NCBI RefSeq assembly: GCF_017591425.1
Contig: NW_024467104.1
Span: forward strand, 868,001-932,000
Source of the DNA: Ochotona curzoniae
Taxonomy: Eukaryota > Chordata > Mammalia > Lagomorpha > Ochotonidae
Length of the DNA stretch: 64,000 bases
Reading direction: 5' to 3'
The translations under genes and the position numbers were made by a program. Shown here one piece after another: positions 36,713-48,160 of this stretch (its first letter is position 1; every line of letters begins with the position of its first letter). The notes below the pieces were generated by a model. That model worked only from the letters and a program-made list of their open reading frames with translations, was not told the DNA's origin and did not search any database.

Positions 36713-38158
36713 AAAATATGAAACTAAATTCTCACCCAAAATGAGGCATTAATTTTGAAGAGCTGGAATTAAAAATCATATCTACTCATATATTTATACT
36801 TGTCATTTTACAAGAATAAATACAATTTCCTGTAGGCCTAGGATGTACATCACTGCCTAGAATTAGGAATTTCAAGATGTGATTGAAAAAGAATCCCATA
36901 AGTACAAAAGTGTTTCATTACTTGGCAACTCATGGAGACAGATATTAAAAAGGATTCAGCACAGTAGCAGCCCCAGAATTAGTAAGCACAACCTTTGCCA
37001 CCTGGCATGATTACAGTGTACAGAAAGTATTGTTTTGAGATTGTGAAGAAAAGGATTATGTTTATCAAATATAGTTGTTATTTTATAGCAATAAATCATA
37101 ATAATCATAATTGAAGACCTATGGAAGTCTAGAGTCTTGTCTTTTTCCTTTCTGCTTGGCAGCTGGATTTAAACATACATTCACAAAACTGTTAAAACAA
37201 AATGGATTTCATTTTTTTCTTGACAGTTCAGAGTTTCCTTTAGGATGATCTGATGGTCAAATAACAACACATCAGTTTTCCAAAACACAAGTGATCCCTG
37301 TTATGGTTGCAAGTGGATTTTCAACAACAAATACTTGTTAGTGAGGGCGATTTGAGGACCTGATTGATCTAAGCAGGTAGGTGGATAGCAAGGGGGAACT
37401 GGGGTCACCGGCTCTTCCATGAAGCTTCTTGAGTGTCATAGGCTCCCCTTTCCCCCGCTACCTCCTCCATGTAGTACAAAACCAGCAGCCAACTATTTCT
37501 CTGCAATGACCGTGAGCGCATTAAAAATAATAATAATAAAATTTCTAGAGACACATCTTCTCCCTTCATGAATATGATGACATGACTGTAGGTTACAACT
37601 CCACCTCATGCTCTGCCTTCTTTAAATAGTCAATGAAAAGGCCTCAGAAATCACCCATGCCTCCAGTTTTTATAAAAAATGTAACCAAACCTTGTAGAAA
37701 GAATTCTCTCCACAGTGGCTCCCTGCTGTGTCCTAAGTGTGATATCACTTTGCACATGAATAAATCTGGCTGCCCTATTGATGGTGTCACCTTGATACTC
37801 TTGTTTTTGTATAAATTTCATTGAAAAATTCTGAAAATATCTAAGTGAAAACTTAAAATAGCCGATTAGCAAATTTAAAATGGGCATTTAAAAAATCATA
37901 AATTTATTTGTGAAAACAGTTATTGAATGTTTATGGTGGGTCTTCATGCTTATAATATTTACATATTCATAATCATTGTATACATTTTTAACAAATATCA
38001 GAATATAAAATAACTGAAATGAATTCTAAATTTAAAAAAATAGTCAATTCTAAGCATTTTGAAGATTAAAATTTAGTTTTATTTTTATCATTGTGGTCCC
38101 GTATGAAATTTAGTGCCTGTTGCCTAATTATTATTTGACAAATATGCAATGATGACTG
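36713..38158. other. AT-rich intergenic spacer
   Basis: No gene recognised. A short AATAAT run near 37525. Confidence 0.4.
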
Positions 38159-38174
38159 AAAGAATGCAGGAACA

Positions 38175-38500
38175 GGGCCTGGCACGATGGCGCAGTGGTT
38201 AAAGTCCTCCCCTTGCACGCCCAGGATCCCATATGGGCACCGGTTCTAATCCCGGCAGCCCTGTTTCCCATCCAGCTCCCTATCTGTGGCCTGGGAAAGT
38301 AATCCAGGAAGGCCCAAAGCTTTGGAACCCTGCACCCAATGGGAGACCCAGAAGAGGCTCCTGGCTTCGAATTGGCTTAGCTCCAGCTGTTGTGGCCACC
38401 TGGGGAGTGAATTATCAGAGGGAAGATCTTCCTCTCTGTCTCTGCTCTCTGTATATCTGCCTTTCCAATACAAATAAAATAAATCTTAAAAAAAAAAAAA
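38175..38500 (+). repeat. Young CSINE, + orientation, with perfect target-site duplication
   Basis: GGGCCTGGCACGATGGCGCA head to an A12 tail. GAATGCAGGAACA is found at 38162-38174 and 38501-38513. Confidence 0.95.
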
Positions 38501-38544
38501 GAATGCAGGAACAACTATATAATTCAATTTTTTTAAAATTTCAT

Positions 38545-38925
38545 TTTTTAAAGATTTATTGATTTCTGTTTGAGAGGTTGATTTACACAGAGAAGGAAAG
38601 ACAGACAGGCAGACACACATAGAAACACAGCCAGAGAGAGAGAGGGAGACAGAGAGAGAGAGAGAGAGAGACAGAGAGAGAGATTGATTTCATCTGCTGG
38701 CTAACTCCCCAAATGGCTGCAGTGGCTAGAATTGAGCTGATCCAAAGTCATGAACTTAGAAATTCTTCCATTTCTCTCATGTGGGTACAGGATCCCAAGG
38801 ATTGATCTTCTGTTGCTTTCCTACATCATAGGCAGGGAGCTGGAAGTGTAACAGTTGGGATTGGAATGGTTCTCTATGGGATGTCACATTGCAGGATTAT
38901 CATGCTACACCACCATGCTGGTCCC
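38545..38925 (-). repeat. Old CSINE, - orientation, with expanded GA tract
   Basis: AAGATTTATTGATTTCTGTT tail side, a (GA)n-rich region at about 38630-38690, CCAAATGGCTGCAGTGGCTA, then GGATTGGAATGGTTCTCTAT and a head near 38920. Confidence 0.75.
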
Positions 38926-39124
38926 TTACTGTGCTACTAGGGTAGCCCTATAAAGACAGGTGTTTCTTTCTCCTTTATTTTTGCATTTTAAAATTATACA
39001 TTCAACTTATGAAACAGAGACGTGCATACAGAGAATGGAGCAAGACAAAGAAAGAGGAAAATCTAACTTCTGTCTCACTTCCTAAATTACCTCAAGTGTT
39101 GGAGCTTGAACCAAACCAGCAATT

Positions 39125-39390
39125 GCAAGCATCAGCTGAATGAGGACCAGAGAAGGTCTCCCCAAGAAGCCATTAAACTTATCTGGACTATAAGATGCTG
39201 GACTCTATGCTTGGTATAGGCTGGCAATGAAAAATCTCAACTGATCTTGAACTGTGGTTATACAATAAGGTGGAGGAATCCACCATGGGGGGGGGGGCGT
39301 TAGGGGAGGGGTGAGGGGAATCCCAGTACCTATAAAACGGCGTCAAATAATACAATGTAATTAATAATAATAAAAATAATAAAAAAGAAA
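39125..39390 (+). mobile_element. L1 3' UTR fragment, + orientation
   Basis: GAGGACCAGAGAAGGTCTCC, ATAAGATGCTGGACTCTATG, GGAGGAATCCACCATGG followed by a G10 run, GAGGGGAATCCCAGTACCTA and an AATAATAATAAAAATAAT end. Close relative of the copy at 9015. Confidence 0.78.
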
Positions 39391-39673
39391 TGATACCACT
39401 TTGCAAATATTGGAGTAAAATAAAACACGTCCTTAGATAAAATAAAGAAAAAGAATGCAACACAATAGAATTAAAAATTGTGCAGATCTGTAAGCAGGTG
39501 TTTGTCAAAGGATAGTCCATAGGTCTGGGACATTTAGGAAATTTCATTTTCATGAACCAATTTCAGAACTATTAAATGAGAGTATTTATAGCAGTATATA
39601 CCAGGAAGCTGTTTTTAATAATTAAACACATTTTAAATAATTACAATAAAAATTATTAAAGTGATTTGATTTT

Positions 39674-39985
39674 AAAAAAAAAATATGTATTTTTGTTTAA
39701 GAGGCATATTAACAGAGAGCAGAAATGAACAGAGAATGTCTTCCATCCAGTGGTTCACTCCCCAAATGGCCGCAACAGCCAGAGCTGACCTGATCTGAAA
39801 TTGGGTTCCAGGTCTCCCGTGGGGATACAGGGTCTCAAGCACTTGGGCCAGCCTCTGTTGCTTTCCCAGGCCATCAACAGGGAGCTGGATTGGAAGTGAA
39901 GCCGCTGGGACATGAACCAGAATCCATATAGGATGCTGGCACCACAGGTCAGAGGATTAGCCCAGGCAGCCAAGGTGCTGAACTC
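39674..39985 (-). repeat. CSINE, - orientation
   Basis: GAATGTCTTCCATCCAGTGG, TCACTCCCCAAATGGCCGCA, CTTTCCCAGGCCATCAACAG and a head near 39980. Confidence 0.8.
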
Positions 39986-41704
39986 TGCAGTTCAATGTTC
40001 ACTTCAAGTGTGTTGTTCTTTTCTCAGAAGGCTGTCTTATTCTTAGCTAATGATTTTGTGCACATACCATTCAGCACAATCAAAGAAATCATGGATTCCA
40101 TGTATCAAATATTATGCAAAATTTAGTAAAATAATTTCACACAAAATGACAGCAAGAAATCAATGAGGAAGGTTCTAATCTTCTTAATGGGTGCTAAATC
40201 TGAAAACAGAGGTTTCTTAGATCGTGTAGGTCACAAATCCCATATTTTCATAATATTGTCAAGTTTCAGAGTATCATATACAAGTCTACTAGTAATACAG
40301 AAATGTCTCACAAAATACGGTAGTTGAATTTTTCATCCATCTGTAGCTATTACAATAAGCATTAATGAAGAATATACATTTCCAACTCTTTGTTACAAAT
40401 CAACCCCAGGAAAATCAGAAATAGACTTTTGGGAACAATTAATCACAACTCAGGAGATCAAATACGCTAATTGGTCAATTCCTAAATGAGACAAACGCAA
40501 AGGTTTAAGGACATGATGCTTTAATAAGCAGAATTTTTCATGTACTCATTTTCAAAAGAAAACCCTTTTCTAATAGGGCTGCATTAGAAATTCACTAAGA
40601 ATATAAAGATTTTTGATTATCACTAAGTCACATGAAATACATCTTAACAATTTTGACTCTTATTTCAATCCTGTAAATGTAAGATCAACTCTCTGAACAA
40701 AATCAGATTTTCTTCATCAACATCACAAGGTTTGAAAGGCCACCTTATATAGGAAATTTAGCTTTAATGCTATGTACAAAAAATAGTAGTGGCAGTGGCA
40801 GCGGTGACAATAATACTAAAAGAGGCAAGCCATCATTGCCATGATTCGTGGGGTTCAGAGGAGGCCATAATAACCAGTCTAATTTTTTGTTGTTAGTAAC
40901 AAAAGCTAATGGTCTGTAGTGAAAACGCATGCAGATTTCTGAATCCAAGGTAAGCCTCGTTCTTCATCCTTGTCTATCACTCTTGTGGATTTCTATGCAT
41001 CTTGCACTGAATAACTTTTTATGTGTTGCATTGACTTTGAGAAAAGTATTCTTTGGTGATAAGTGAGACATAATCATTTCATTGAACCAATGTTTGTTAA
41101 ATGCATTAACAGACATATTTGTGAACATGTACCAAATTAAATTAATAAGTATCCACAATGTAATATGAAATTTCTCTTTAGTTACCATATGAAATGTCTG
41201 AAACAAGCTTGATTTAACTGTGCAAATCAGTCTCCTTTTCCTTCATGTCAATTAAAGAACAAATCTTATCATTTCTCTGAGGTCATTTTATAATTTTATT
41301 CTTTTTTTAAATGTTTATTTAGCTTCGTTTCTTTGATTTAAGCAAAATCAGTTCACAAATGAACCTGTAATTTCTAACGTCATACTTACTTTTCATTGGC
41401 AACAATCCCATTTTCTAATAATAAGCATGAAAAAAATTAAAATAACTTGTTGATTAAGTTACTCAAGCCCAGCAGTACAGAGTTAGTGACAGGAAAAAAA
41501 AGTATGTGAAATTCTATAATTAATATGTAATATAAGCTTTTAATTTTAAAATTTCATATTAGAATCTAGCAAAGTTTTATTAAGTGCAAGGAAATACTAT
41601 ATTCTTCTGAGTTTTACTAGAATCCTAAAACAACCCTGGAACTGGCTATTACATATTACAAAAACTGGACTGTTACACAAAAGTATCATTAAAGTTTCTT
41701 TTTC
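39986..41704. other. AT-rich intergenic spacer
   Basis: No gene recognised. Short GGCAGTGGCAGCGG run at about 40791. Confidence 0.4.
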
Positions 41705-41705
41705 T

Positions 41706-42010
41706 GGGACTGGGTCAATGATAAAGCAGTAGCCTAGCAAGTGAATCCTTTGCCCACAGTGTCTGCATCATGTATGGGCACCTGTTCATCTCCTTGTTCT
41801 CTATTTCTGATCCAGCTATCTGCTAACGGACTGGAAAAGCAGAAGTGGCCTTGGCTCCCTGAACCCACGTGGGAGATGCAGAAAATCTTGTCTTCTGGCT
41901 TCAGATTGAGTCAGCTGTGATCACTGTACCCATTTGTGAACCAGCAAATGGAAGACTAAACCCTATGTCTTTGCTCTATGAAAATAGGCTTTGAGAAACT
42001 AAATAGCTCT
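41706..42010 (+). repeat. Old CSINE, + orientation
   Basis: GGGACTGGGTCAATGATAAA head, CTGATCCAGCTATCTGCTAA, CCCACGTGGGAGATGCAGAA and a degenerate tail. Confidence 0.65.
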
Positions 42011-42344
42011 TCAAAACAAATGCTATTTTTTCAAATGATGATGTAATCCATTCTGTAACATAAATGGATAGTTTCTTGAATTTGAGTCCAGTGATAGACT
42101 GTAATAGTTAATGATCTTGGGAGTAATTTCTTCAAATCACTGAAGAATATTCTTTATAGTGCTACTAACTCTACAAACACGAACCTGGTATCTTATTAGT
42201 ACATCTCAGGTCTTCAGAAATACCATGCATAGATTGCCAACTAACTTGAAGTCAATATAAATCTGCTCTCCATCTGGTGTTGTCGCATTATTTGTGTCTA
42301 GTTGATTGGTTTATCAGCCCTTTGGACTTGAGTCCCTTCCTTAC

Positions 42345-42363
42345 ATTTGTGTTGTTTGTTCAG
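42345..42363 (+). promoter_or_regulatory. Likely splice acceptor that decides the OR start
   Basis: The T-rich stretch TTTGTGTTGTTTGTTCAG ends at 42363, 26 bases before the ATG at 42390. This makes the longer in-frame start at 42306 (28 extra codons) intronic. Confidence 0.55.
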
Positions 42364-42389
42364 CTGTTCCAAGGCCTCTGTTGGTGTCC

Positions 42390-43322
42390 ATGGCTGTGAA
42401 TAATCTGACTGAGGTGACCCACTTCATCCTCTCTGCATTTACAAATCACCCTGAATTACAAGTCAGTCTTTTCCTGATGTTTCTCTTCATTTATCTATTC
42501 ACAATATTGGGAAATCTGGGACTAATCCTGTTAATCAGAATTGACGTGCAGCTTCACACACCTATGTACTTTTTCCTTAGCAACTTGGCCTTCATTGACA
42601 TATGTTATTCCTCTACTGTAACACCCAAGGCACTGGTCAATTTCCAGCCCAATCAGAATTCCATCTCCTTTATATACTGCTTTGTTCAAATGTACTTCTT
42701 TGTTGGTCTGGTGTGTAGTGAGTGCTTTCTTTTGGGATCAATGGCTTATGATCGATATGTTGCAATTTGCAATCCCTTATTATATTCAGTAGTTATGTCA
42801 CCAAAAGTGTGCAGCTGGCTGGGAGCAATGCCCTATCTGATAGGCTTTACAAACTCTCTGGTGTCTATCTGTGTGATCAGCCATTTGAGATTCTGTGACT
42901 CTCACATCAATCATTTTTTCTGTGACACCACAGCTCTTTTGGCCCTGTCCTGTGTAGATGCATTCAACACTGAATTGGTGATCTTTGTTTTAGCAGGTTT
43001 CACACTTCTTAGCTCTCTCCTCATTATCACAGTCACATATGTGGCCATCATCTCAGCCATCCTGAAGATGCATTCGGCAGCAGGCAGGCAGAAAGCCTTC
43101 TCCACCTGTGCATCCCACCTCATAGGTGTGACTATATTCTACGGGTCTCTGATCTACACGTACCTGCAGCCAGATAACACATCATCCCTGACCGAGGCAC
43201 AGGTGGCATCTGTATTCTATACCATTGTCATTCCGATGCTAAATCCACTGATCTACAGTCTGAGGAACAAAGATGTGAAAAATGCACTCCTGAGAGTTTT
43301 ACAAAGAAAATGTTTCCCATGA
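42390..43322 (+). CDS. Intact class II olfactory receptor (310 aa), family 5/8 type
   Basis: Odorant GPCR in a single coding exon of normal length. MAVNNLT provides an N-terminal sequon at residues 5-7. Then [16 protein letters not shown] in TM1, [36 protein letters not shown] at the TM3 end with the normal Cys, [16 protein letters not shown] in the second loop, [19 protein letters not shown] before TM6 and [19 protein letters not shown] at the TM7 end. The start at 42390 is preferred over the in-frame ATG at 42306 because a splice acceptor lies between them and the sequon position matches other ORs. The second-loop TTALLAL and [14 protein letters not shown] resemble family 8 members, but I cannot name the subfamily. 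Confidence 0.93.
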   Translation: MAVNNLTEVTHFILSAFTNHPELQVSLFLMFLFIYLFTILGNLGLILLIRIDVQLHTPMYFFLSNLAFIDICYSSTVTPKALVNFQPNQNSISFIYCFVQMYFFVGLVCSECFLLGSMAYDRYVAICNPLLYSVVMSPKVCSWLGAMPYLIGFTNSLVSICVISHLRFCDSHINHFFCDTTALLALSCVDAFNTELVIFVLAGFTLLSSLLIITVTYVAIISAILKMHSAAGRQKAFSTCASHLIGVTIFYGSLIYTYLQPDNTSSLTEAQVASVFYTIVIPMLNPLIYSLRNKDVKNALLRVLQRKCFP

Positions 43323-43706
43323 GAAATCAAGAAAGTGTATAATAATAATAAAAAAAAAAAACCTGAGTAACTTAGGAGGTTGATTACTCCAACAAAAGGA
43401 AAAATACGTATTAACCTTCAGAGGGATGGCAGGAATAAAAGCCTTGAAATTTAGGAAGAGGATGAGCTATCACTGTATGTTTAGTGGCCTGTGCATCACA
43501 GCACAGACACCCAAAGGAATCAAATTGTTATCAAAACGCGGCTTGGAATTCCATGTCCTCAGATATCAAAAAATGTAGAGCAGAAAATCAAAAGATTGAG
43601 AGATCAAAGCACAGAAGCTTTATTACAGCTAGAAAGGATATTTATTATCCAAGAGCAAAAGGAAAGAACACACACACACACACACACAAAAGAAATATCA
43701 CTCACA
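43323..43706. other. Spacer after the OR at 42390
   Basis: 3' UTR-like sequence with an A-run near 43350 and a (CA)n run at about 43669-43689. No gene. Confidence 0.4.
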
Positions 43707-44010
43707 GGGCAAGGAGCAATAGCTTAGCAGCTAAAGTGCTTTCATTGCACACACCAGATCCCATATGGGCACCAGTTCTAATCCCAGAAGTCCAGCTTCC
43801 CATCCAGCTCCCTGCTTGTGGTCTGGGAAAGTAGTCGAGGATGGACTAGCCTTGGGACCCTGCACCCACATGGGAGACCTGGAGGAGGTTCTTGGCTCCT
43901 GGCTTCAGATGGCTCAGCCCCAGCCACCTGGGGAATGAATCAGTGGACAGAAGATCTTCCTCTCTGTAGATCTGAATTTCCAATTGAAAAGATAATAATT
44001 CTGTCTTAAA
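43707..44010 (+). repeat. CSINE, + orientation
   Basis: GGGCAAGGAGCAATAGCTTA head, AGATCCCATATGGGCACCAG, CCATCCAGCTCCCTGCTTGT, and GGACAGAAGATCTTCCTCTC before a short tail. Confidence 0.88.
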
Positions 44011-45432
44011 CAAAAATACTGACAAGAGGTGGATATAAAAGAGTGAAGTGCAATGACATTTCCGTGTTCACATTAATGGGAGCAACTGATATCAGGTAGA
44101 TGATATGGAAATATGTTGGAAATGTGGCTCATTCTTCCGTAATAGCTAATTTTTTATCATTATTTCATAAAACATAATTTTGATTGCAGAATATCTTACA
44201 CTTGTGATGAATATAATTACCATTTTTCTACTAAAAATAGCACAAAAGCAACTTATTTTCAGAAGCAACTGTGTCAAATTTTGCATCTTGATATTTTTCT
44301 GGGATAGTGATAACATGGTAGGGTGCCATCTTTTAGTCAGCAGTGTGATCACTAGAGTACACCACCAGCAAATCACAATGTATTGCACTGCCAATCTTTT
44401 CATAATTAAAGCACTCAACAAGTTACCTAAGATAAAATGATATTTCTTTTTGACAATTTTTCATAGCTGTAATAAAAATATTCGGAGCATATGTATCATA
44501 GACAATTAAGATGGGATGTTGGAAATTTACATGTCTAGAATGCAATTTTGACTCAGAATATTTCCAGCTTAGGATTGCAGGTGTCCAGCTCTAGCAGAGT
44601 TCGGAACTCGAGAAGGATGCATGGAGTAGGTGTAAATAGGAAAGAAATGGACCACCACAATTTCAGGATTATAATGGACAATGCAAGAAATCTGTCCACT
44701 TTATTTATACAGAAGCAGTCACAAGCTCTGGCATGGACTTTCTAAGTCATGGTCAAGTGGGTGTTTCGAAGCATAATTTTGTGGTTGGTTTCACCTTAAA
44801 GCTCTCAATAGAAGTTCTCGAAAGATGGTGTATATCAATCAGTAACACATTCCTACTACAATCCTCATTCTACAACTTCATCTTGAATCAGTTAAGGAAG
44901 GAAAGGCATCACAAAGAAAAGGGGGACCTAAAGGTCAAGGATGGTCAAATGAGGGCAGCAGAAATAGAGGCAGCATGAATAGTAAAAGGCCCTTTTGTAG
45001 TTATCAGGGACTTTAACCTCAAAGCTCACATTGATAGTAAAAACACCACAGCAGTAACAATGCCTGAATAGATTTCAGATTTTTTCAGCTCTTCAGTGGG
45101 GTGGTCAATGCAAAGGAAGGTGGAACTGCCTTCAGGTGGTTTGTAGAGACATCCACAGGGCCCTGCTATGCAGCAGAAAATTCCTTGCAGCCCTGCCTGC
45201 AATAGAACAGTTCTCCACACAGCTTTGTGTCCCCCACACCAACTGCAAAGACCCCAACATAGGATGAGTTTATTGGGACAGAATCCTACTATTAGTCTGT
45301 ATCTGTTCAGAATAATGTGAGCTGTTCATTAAATTCAATAGTCTCTACTCCAACATCAAATTCTCAATCTAAATAAATATAGTTTGTCACCTCGTTCAAA
45401 GACTGGATACAAGTTTGGGTGTATGTGTGTAT
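44011..45432. other. Spacer without recognisable gene
   Basis: No gene. The part from about 44560 to 45250 is less AT-rich and could be old mobile DNA, but I recognise no family. Confidence 0.35.
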
Positions 45433-45931
45433 TGTTGTGCCGGTTTTTTGAAATCCCTAGATAATCATCAAGTCTGAAGTTGGTGCTAAGGCAAAAAGGT
45501 GGTTTATTCAGGTTAGCCTAGGTAACCCAGCCACCTCCCCCAACCCAGCATGGCTGGGTGGGGGAGGGGCAGCCGCAGCCTAGGCTGCTAGGATCCACAA
45601 GGAGGACAAAAGAAGCCCAGCCAGAAGAGAGAAGAGAGCCCAAGCCCCCAGTTCTTATACATTTCAGGCTATTAATTATACAGTCATGATTTAGCAGGCT
45701 TCTATTGGTGGGTTTGAAACAAGCAACTTTCAAAAAGTACAAATCGATGAGCTATTGGGCTGTGAATCTTATCAAATACCAGGTACCTCCTTCCTGAGGA
45801 GTGGTCTGCCTACGTGACCTGCCAGGTGTCCTGCCGGGTGTCACGTAGACTATCAGGCCTGGAGTTCACACAGCCCCCAGCCAAGCCATTAAGGCAGAAT
45901 CACAAAAGGCAGAAAATGCCTAGGTTCTTCA
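45433..45931 (-). mobile_element. Solo LTR of an endogenous retrovirus, - orientation
   Basis: On the minus strand the unit begins TGAAGAACC and ends CCGGCACAACA, the TG...CA form of an LTR, 499 bp. It has a TATA-like TGTATAAGAA (about 45650-45662) and an AATAAA polyadenylation signal (45503-45508, minus) about 150 bases further on. A 4-bp duplication GTAT flanks it (45429-45432 and 45932-45935), the size used by class I (gammaretrovirus-like) elements. No internal retroviral sequence adjoins it. It differs in sequence from the LTRs at 46328 and 55841. Confidence 0.72.
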
Positions 45932-46087
45932 GTATCTGTGTCCCTGTATGTGTGTATCTACATGTATTAGGATTTTTACTAACAATTTATGGAAAAGTGA
46001 AACTAATTATGTAAATAGACTCATTATTACATATCTTTTTTCAAATAATTTCTTCTATGAATATGCTCTTATAACAGTTTAGAACAA

Positions 46088-46965
46088 GGGCCTGGTGTGA
46101 TAGCGTAGTGGTTAAAATCCTCGCTTTGAACGTGCAGGGATCCCATATGGGCTCCAGTTCTAATCCCAGCAGCCCCGCTTCCCATCCTGCTCTCTGCTTG
46201 TGGCCTGGGAAGGCAGTCAAGGACAGCCCAAAGCCTTGGGACCCTGCACCCTTGTGGGAGACCTGGAAGAAGCTCCTGGCTTCAGATTGGCACTGCTCCA
46301 GCTGTTGCAGCTGCTTAGGGAGTGAACTGTTAAAGTGCTAGTATAATGTTAGTATGTTAGAATGTTAACATTAGGCAATGTCAGGCCCTTTCATGCCAAG
46401 AAGCTGCTGCTTTGCTACGTCAGGATGCATCTGAACCATGGGAAAACTCCACTTCAGTGATAAATGTTGCTCCTCTGTGACCTTGTGAACAGTGTCACAA
46501 GTCTGAACCCAGTTGCAGGAGGGCAGTGGCACAATCCCAGGAAAAAGAAAACCATAAAGATAATGTGTTGGGAATGGAATGAGCTGTCTAGACCCGGGGG
46601 CCTTAAAGATAATGTATGTTGGAATGGAGTGGACCATTTGCACCTGCACTTTACGCTGATTGCTGTGTTTGAATGATGTATGTGATGGCTGAAACGGGGC
46701 CTATATAATCTTTAGCCTTTTGCTAGTTCAGGGTCTGGCCTCTCCTTGGCTGGCCTGCATGCCCCAAGATCAGTCTGACCCCAGCATGCTGGCACAATAA
46801 ACTCTGCTTGCTTTTGCATTATCAGTGAGGCTCTTAGTTGTTCATGGGAAATTGACAAAACTGGAACCTAACAGAACCATCAGACGGAAGATCTTCCTCT
46901 TTCTCTCCTCCTCTTTGTATATCCAGCTTTCCAATAAAAATAAATAAATCTTATAAAAAAAAACC
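46088..46965 (+). repeat. CSINE, + orientation, split by an LTR
   Basis: The SINE runs 46088-46327 (GGGCCTGGTGTGATAGCGTA to GCTTAGGGAGTGAAC) and resumes 46874-46965 (GAACCATCAGACGGAAGATC to the A-tail). The outer target-site duplication CAGTTTAGAACAA / CAGTTTAAAACAA is at 46075-46087 and 46966-46978 with one mismatch. It landed just upstream of the OR pseudogene at 46988. Confidence 0.93.
46328..46873 (+). mobile_element. Solo LTR inserted inside a SINE, + orientation
   Basis: 546 bp beginning TGTTAAAGTG and ending ACCTAACA. The direct repeat GAAC (46324-46327, 46874-46877) is the 4-bp target-site duplication. Promoter-like CCTATATAAT is at about 46700-46709 and AATAAA at 46796-46801, then a GCTTGCTTTTGCATTATCAG region as R/U5. 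About the same length and clearly related to the LTR at 55841. The SINE can be read across it, so the ends are exact. Confidence 0.9.
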
Positions 46966-46987
46966 CAGTTTAAAACAAGTGGACACC

Positions 46988-47299
46988 ATGAGTGGAAGAA
47001 ATAATACAAATGTGTCTGACTTCATCCGTACAGGGTTGACAGACTCTGCAGAGTCCAACTGGTCCTCTTTGTGCGATTTCTACTGATATACCTGATCACT
47101 GTGTTGGGGAATATATAATGTAGGGATGATGCTGATAACCCAGCTCAATCCCCAAATGCACACTCCCATGTATTTGTTCCCTATTCACCTGTCATTTCTT
47201 CTGACCTCACTTACTCAACTGTCATCAGACCAAAAGCTTGAAAAACCTATTGACTTCCAACATGTATATATCATTCATGGCTTGCTTCACTCAGAGGTT
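46988..47299 (+). pseudogene. OR8H: OR8H-like olfactory receptor pseudogene, 5' third only
   Basis: Starts MSGRNNTNVSDFI, almost the OR8H N-terminus as I remember it, with a sequon at residue 5. Damage in order: a one-base deletion near 47053, a 7-base insertion TAATGTA near 47116-47123, and another shift near 47195 before the equivalent of LTYSTVIRPK. It keeps MHTPMYLFP (normally MYFFL). The sequence stops near the start of TM3 where a reverse SINE begins at about 47300. No later OR sequence is found on the far side, so the rest is deleted or outside the window. Confidence 0.85.
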
Positions 47300-47507
47300 T
47301 TTTTTTTTTTTTAGGATTTATTTATTTTTATTGTGAAGTCTGATATATAGAAATAGAAGAGACAGAGAAGAGGAGCTTGAGTTCAATAATTCACTCCCCA
47401 AGTGACCACAATGGCAGCTGCTGTGCCAATCCAAAACCAAGAGCCAGGAGCTCTTCCAGATCTCCCAGGCAGGTGAGGATCCCAAGGCCTTGGGCTGTCC
47501 TTGACTG
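47300..47507 (-). repeat. CSINE, - orientation, cut at its 5' half
   Basis: T12 tail, GGATTTATTTATTTTTATTG, TTCACTCCCCAAGTGACCAC and CTTGGGCTGTCCTTGACTG, then an abrupt change to LTR-like sequence at about 47506-47508. The remaining SINE head is not found nearby. Confidence 0.88.
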
Positions 47508-48160
47508 TGGACCGAGTTTACTTTTAAAGCAAGATTTATTAGGAACATTGAGAAAGGAGACTCCCATCCTAGTGACAGGAGGGGGCTCTGAGATAGAAAG
47601 GACCCTTACCCTCTGCCATAGTGACAGGTGGAAAGTGGAAAAAGGAGACCCTAGCCCTCTGCCATAGTGACAGGATAAAAGCAGAAAAAAAATCCTCGTC
47701 CCCTACCATAGTGGCTGGAGGACAAGTGAAAAACAATACCCATATTAATGGTGGGGAAAGCATCTTTTAAAGGTTCCCCTCAAAGATGTTTCTCCATAAA
47801 CAAAGAAAATTCTTGGTTTCCATGGTACCTGACCTTGGAACAAAAGACCAGAAAGGTGTCACTGGCCAACTTCCTTGGTCCCTTTCCAATGATAAAGAGG
47901 CCAGTCTGAGTCCTCCCCCTTGGCAATGGCTGGAGATAGAATTGGGCTGAAGCTTCAGGTGGGGAATTGATATGTTAATGTCACCCTTGTCTCTAGGGAA
48001 GGGTGTTCCTGACGTAAAGATATGCACTTGTCTCAGGAGAGACAAGCTCTGGTGAATGCAAAACATGGTGGGGAGGGGGGGTTTATGTTTGAGAAAATAA
48101 TGATGACTTGGGGACCCAGAATTCCCTAACTGCCTACTACCCAGTCTAACTCCTCTCACA
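47508..48160 (-). mobile_element. Probable LTR of a retrovirus-like element, - orientation
   Basis: On the minus strand it starts TGTGAGAGGAGTTAGAC at 48160 and ends with CTCGGTCCA near 47508, with AATAAA (47535-47540, minus) near its end. A purine-rich GGGGGACGGAA immediately precedes its start on the minus strand (48161-48172), like a polypurine tract. It contains about three and a half tandem units of 44-49 bases starting at 47574, 47623, 47669 and 47713. The left boundary is uncertain because no target-site duplication was found. Confidence 0.55.

Noticed and set aside
42306..42389. Longer N-terminus for the OR at 42390
   Set aside because: A strong acceptor ends at 42363, and the extra 28 residues have no OR similarity.
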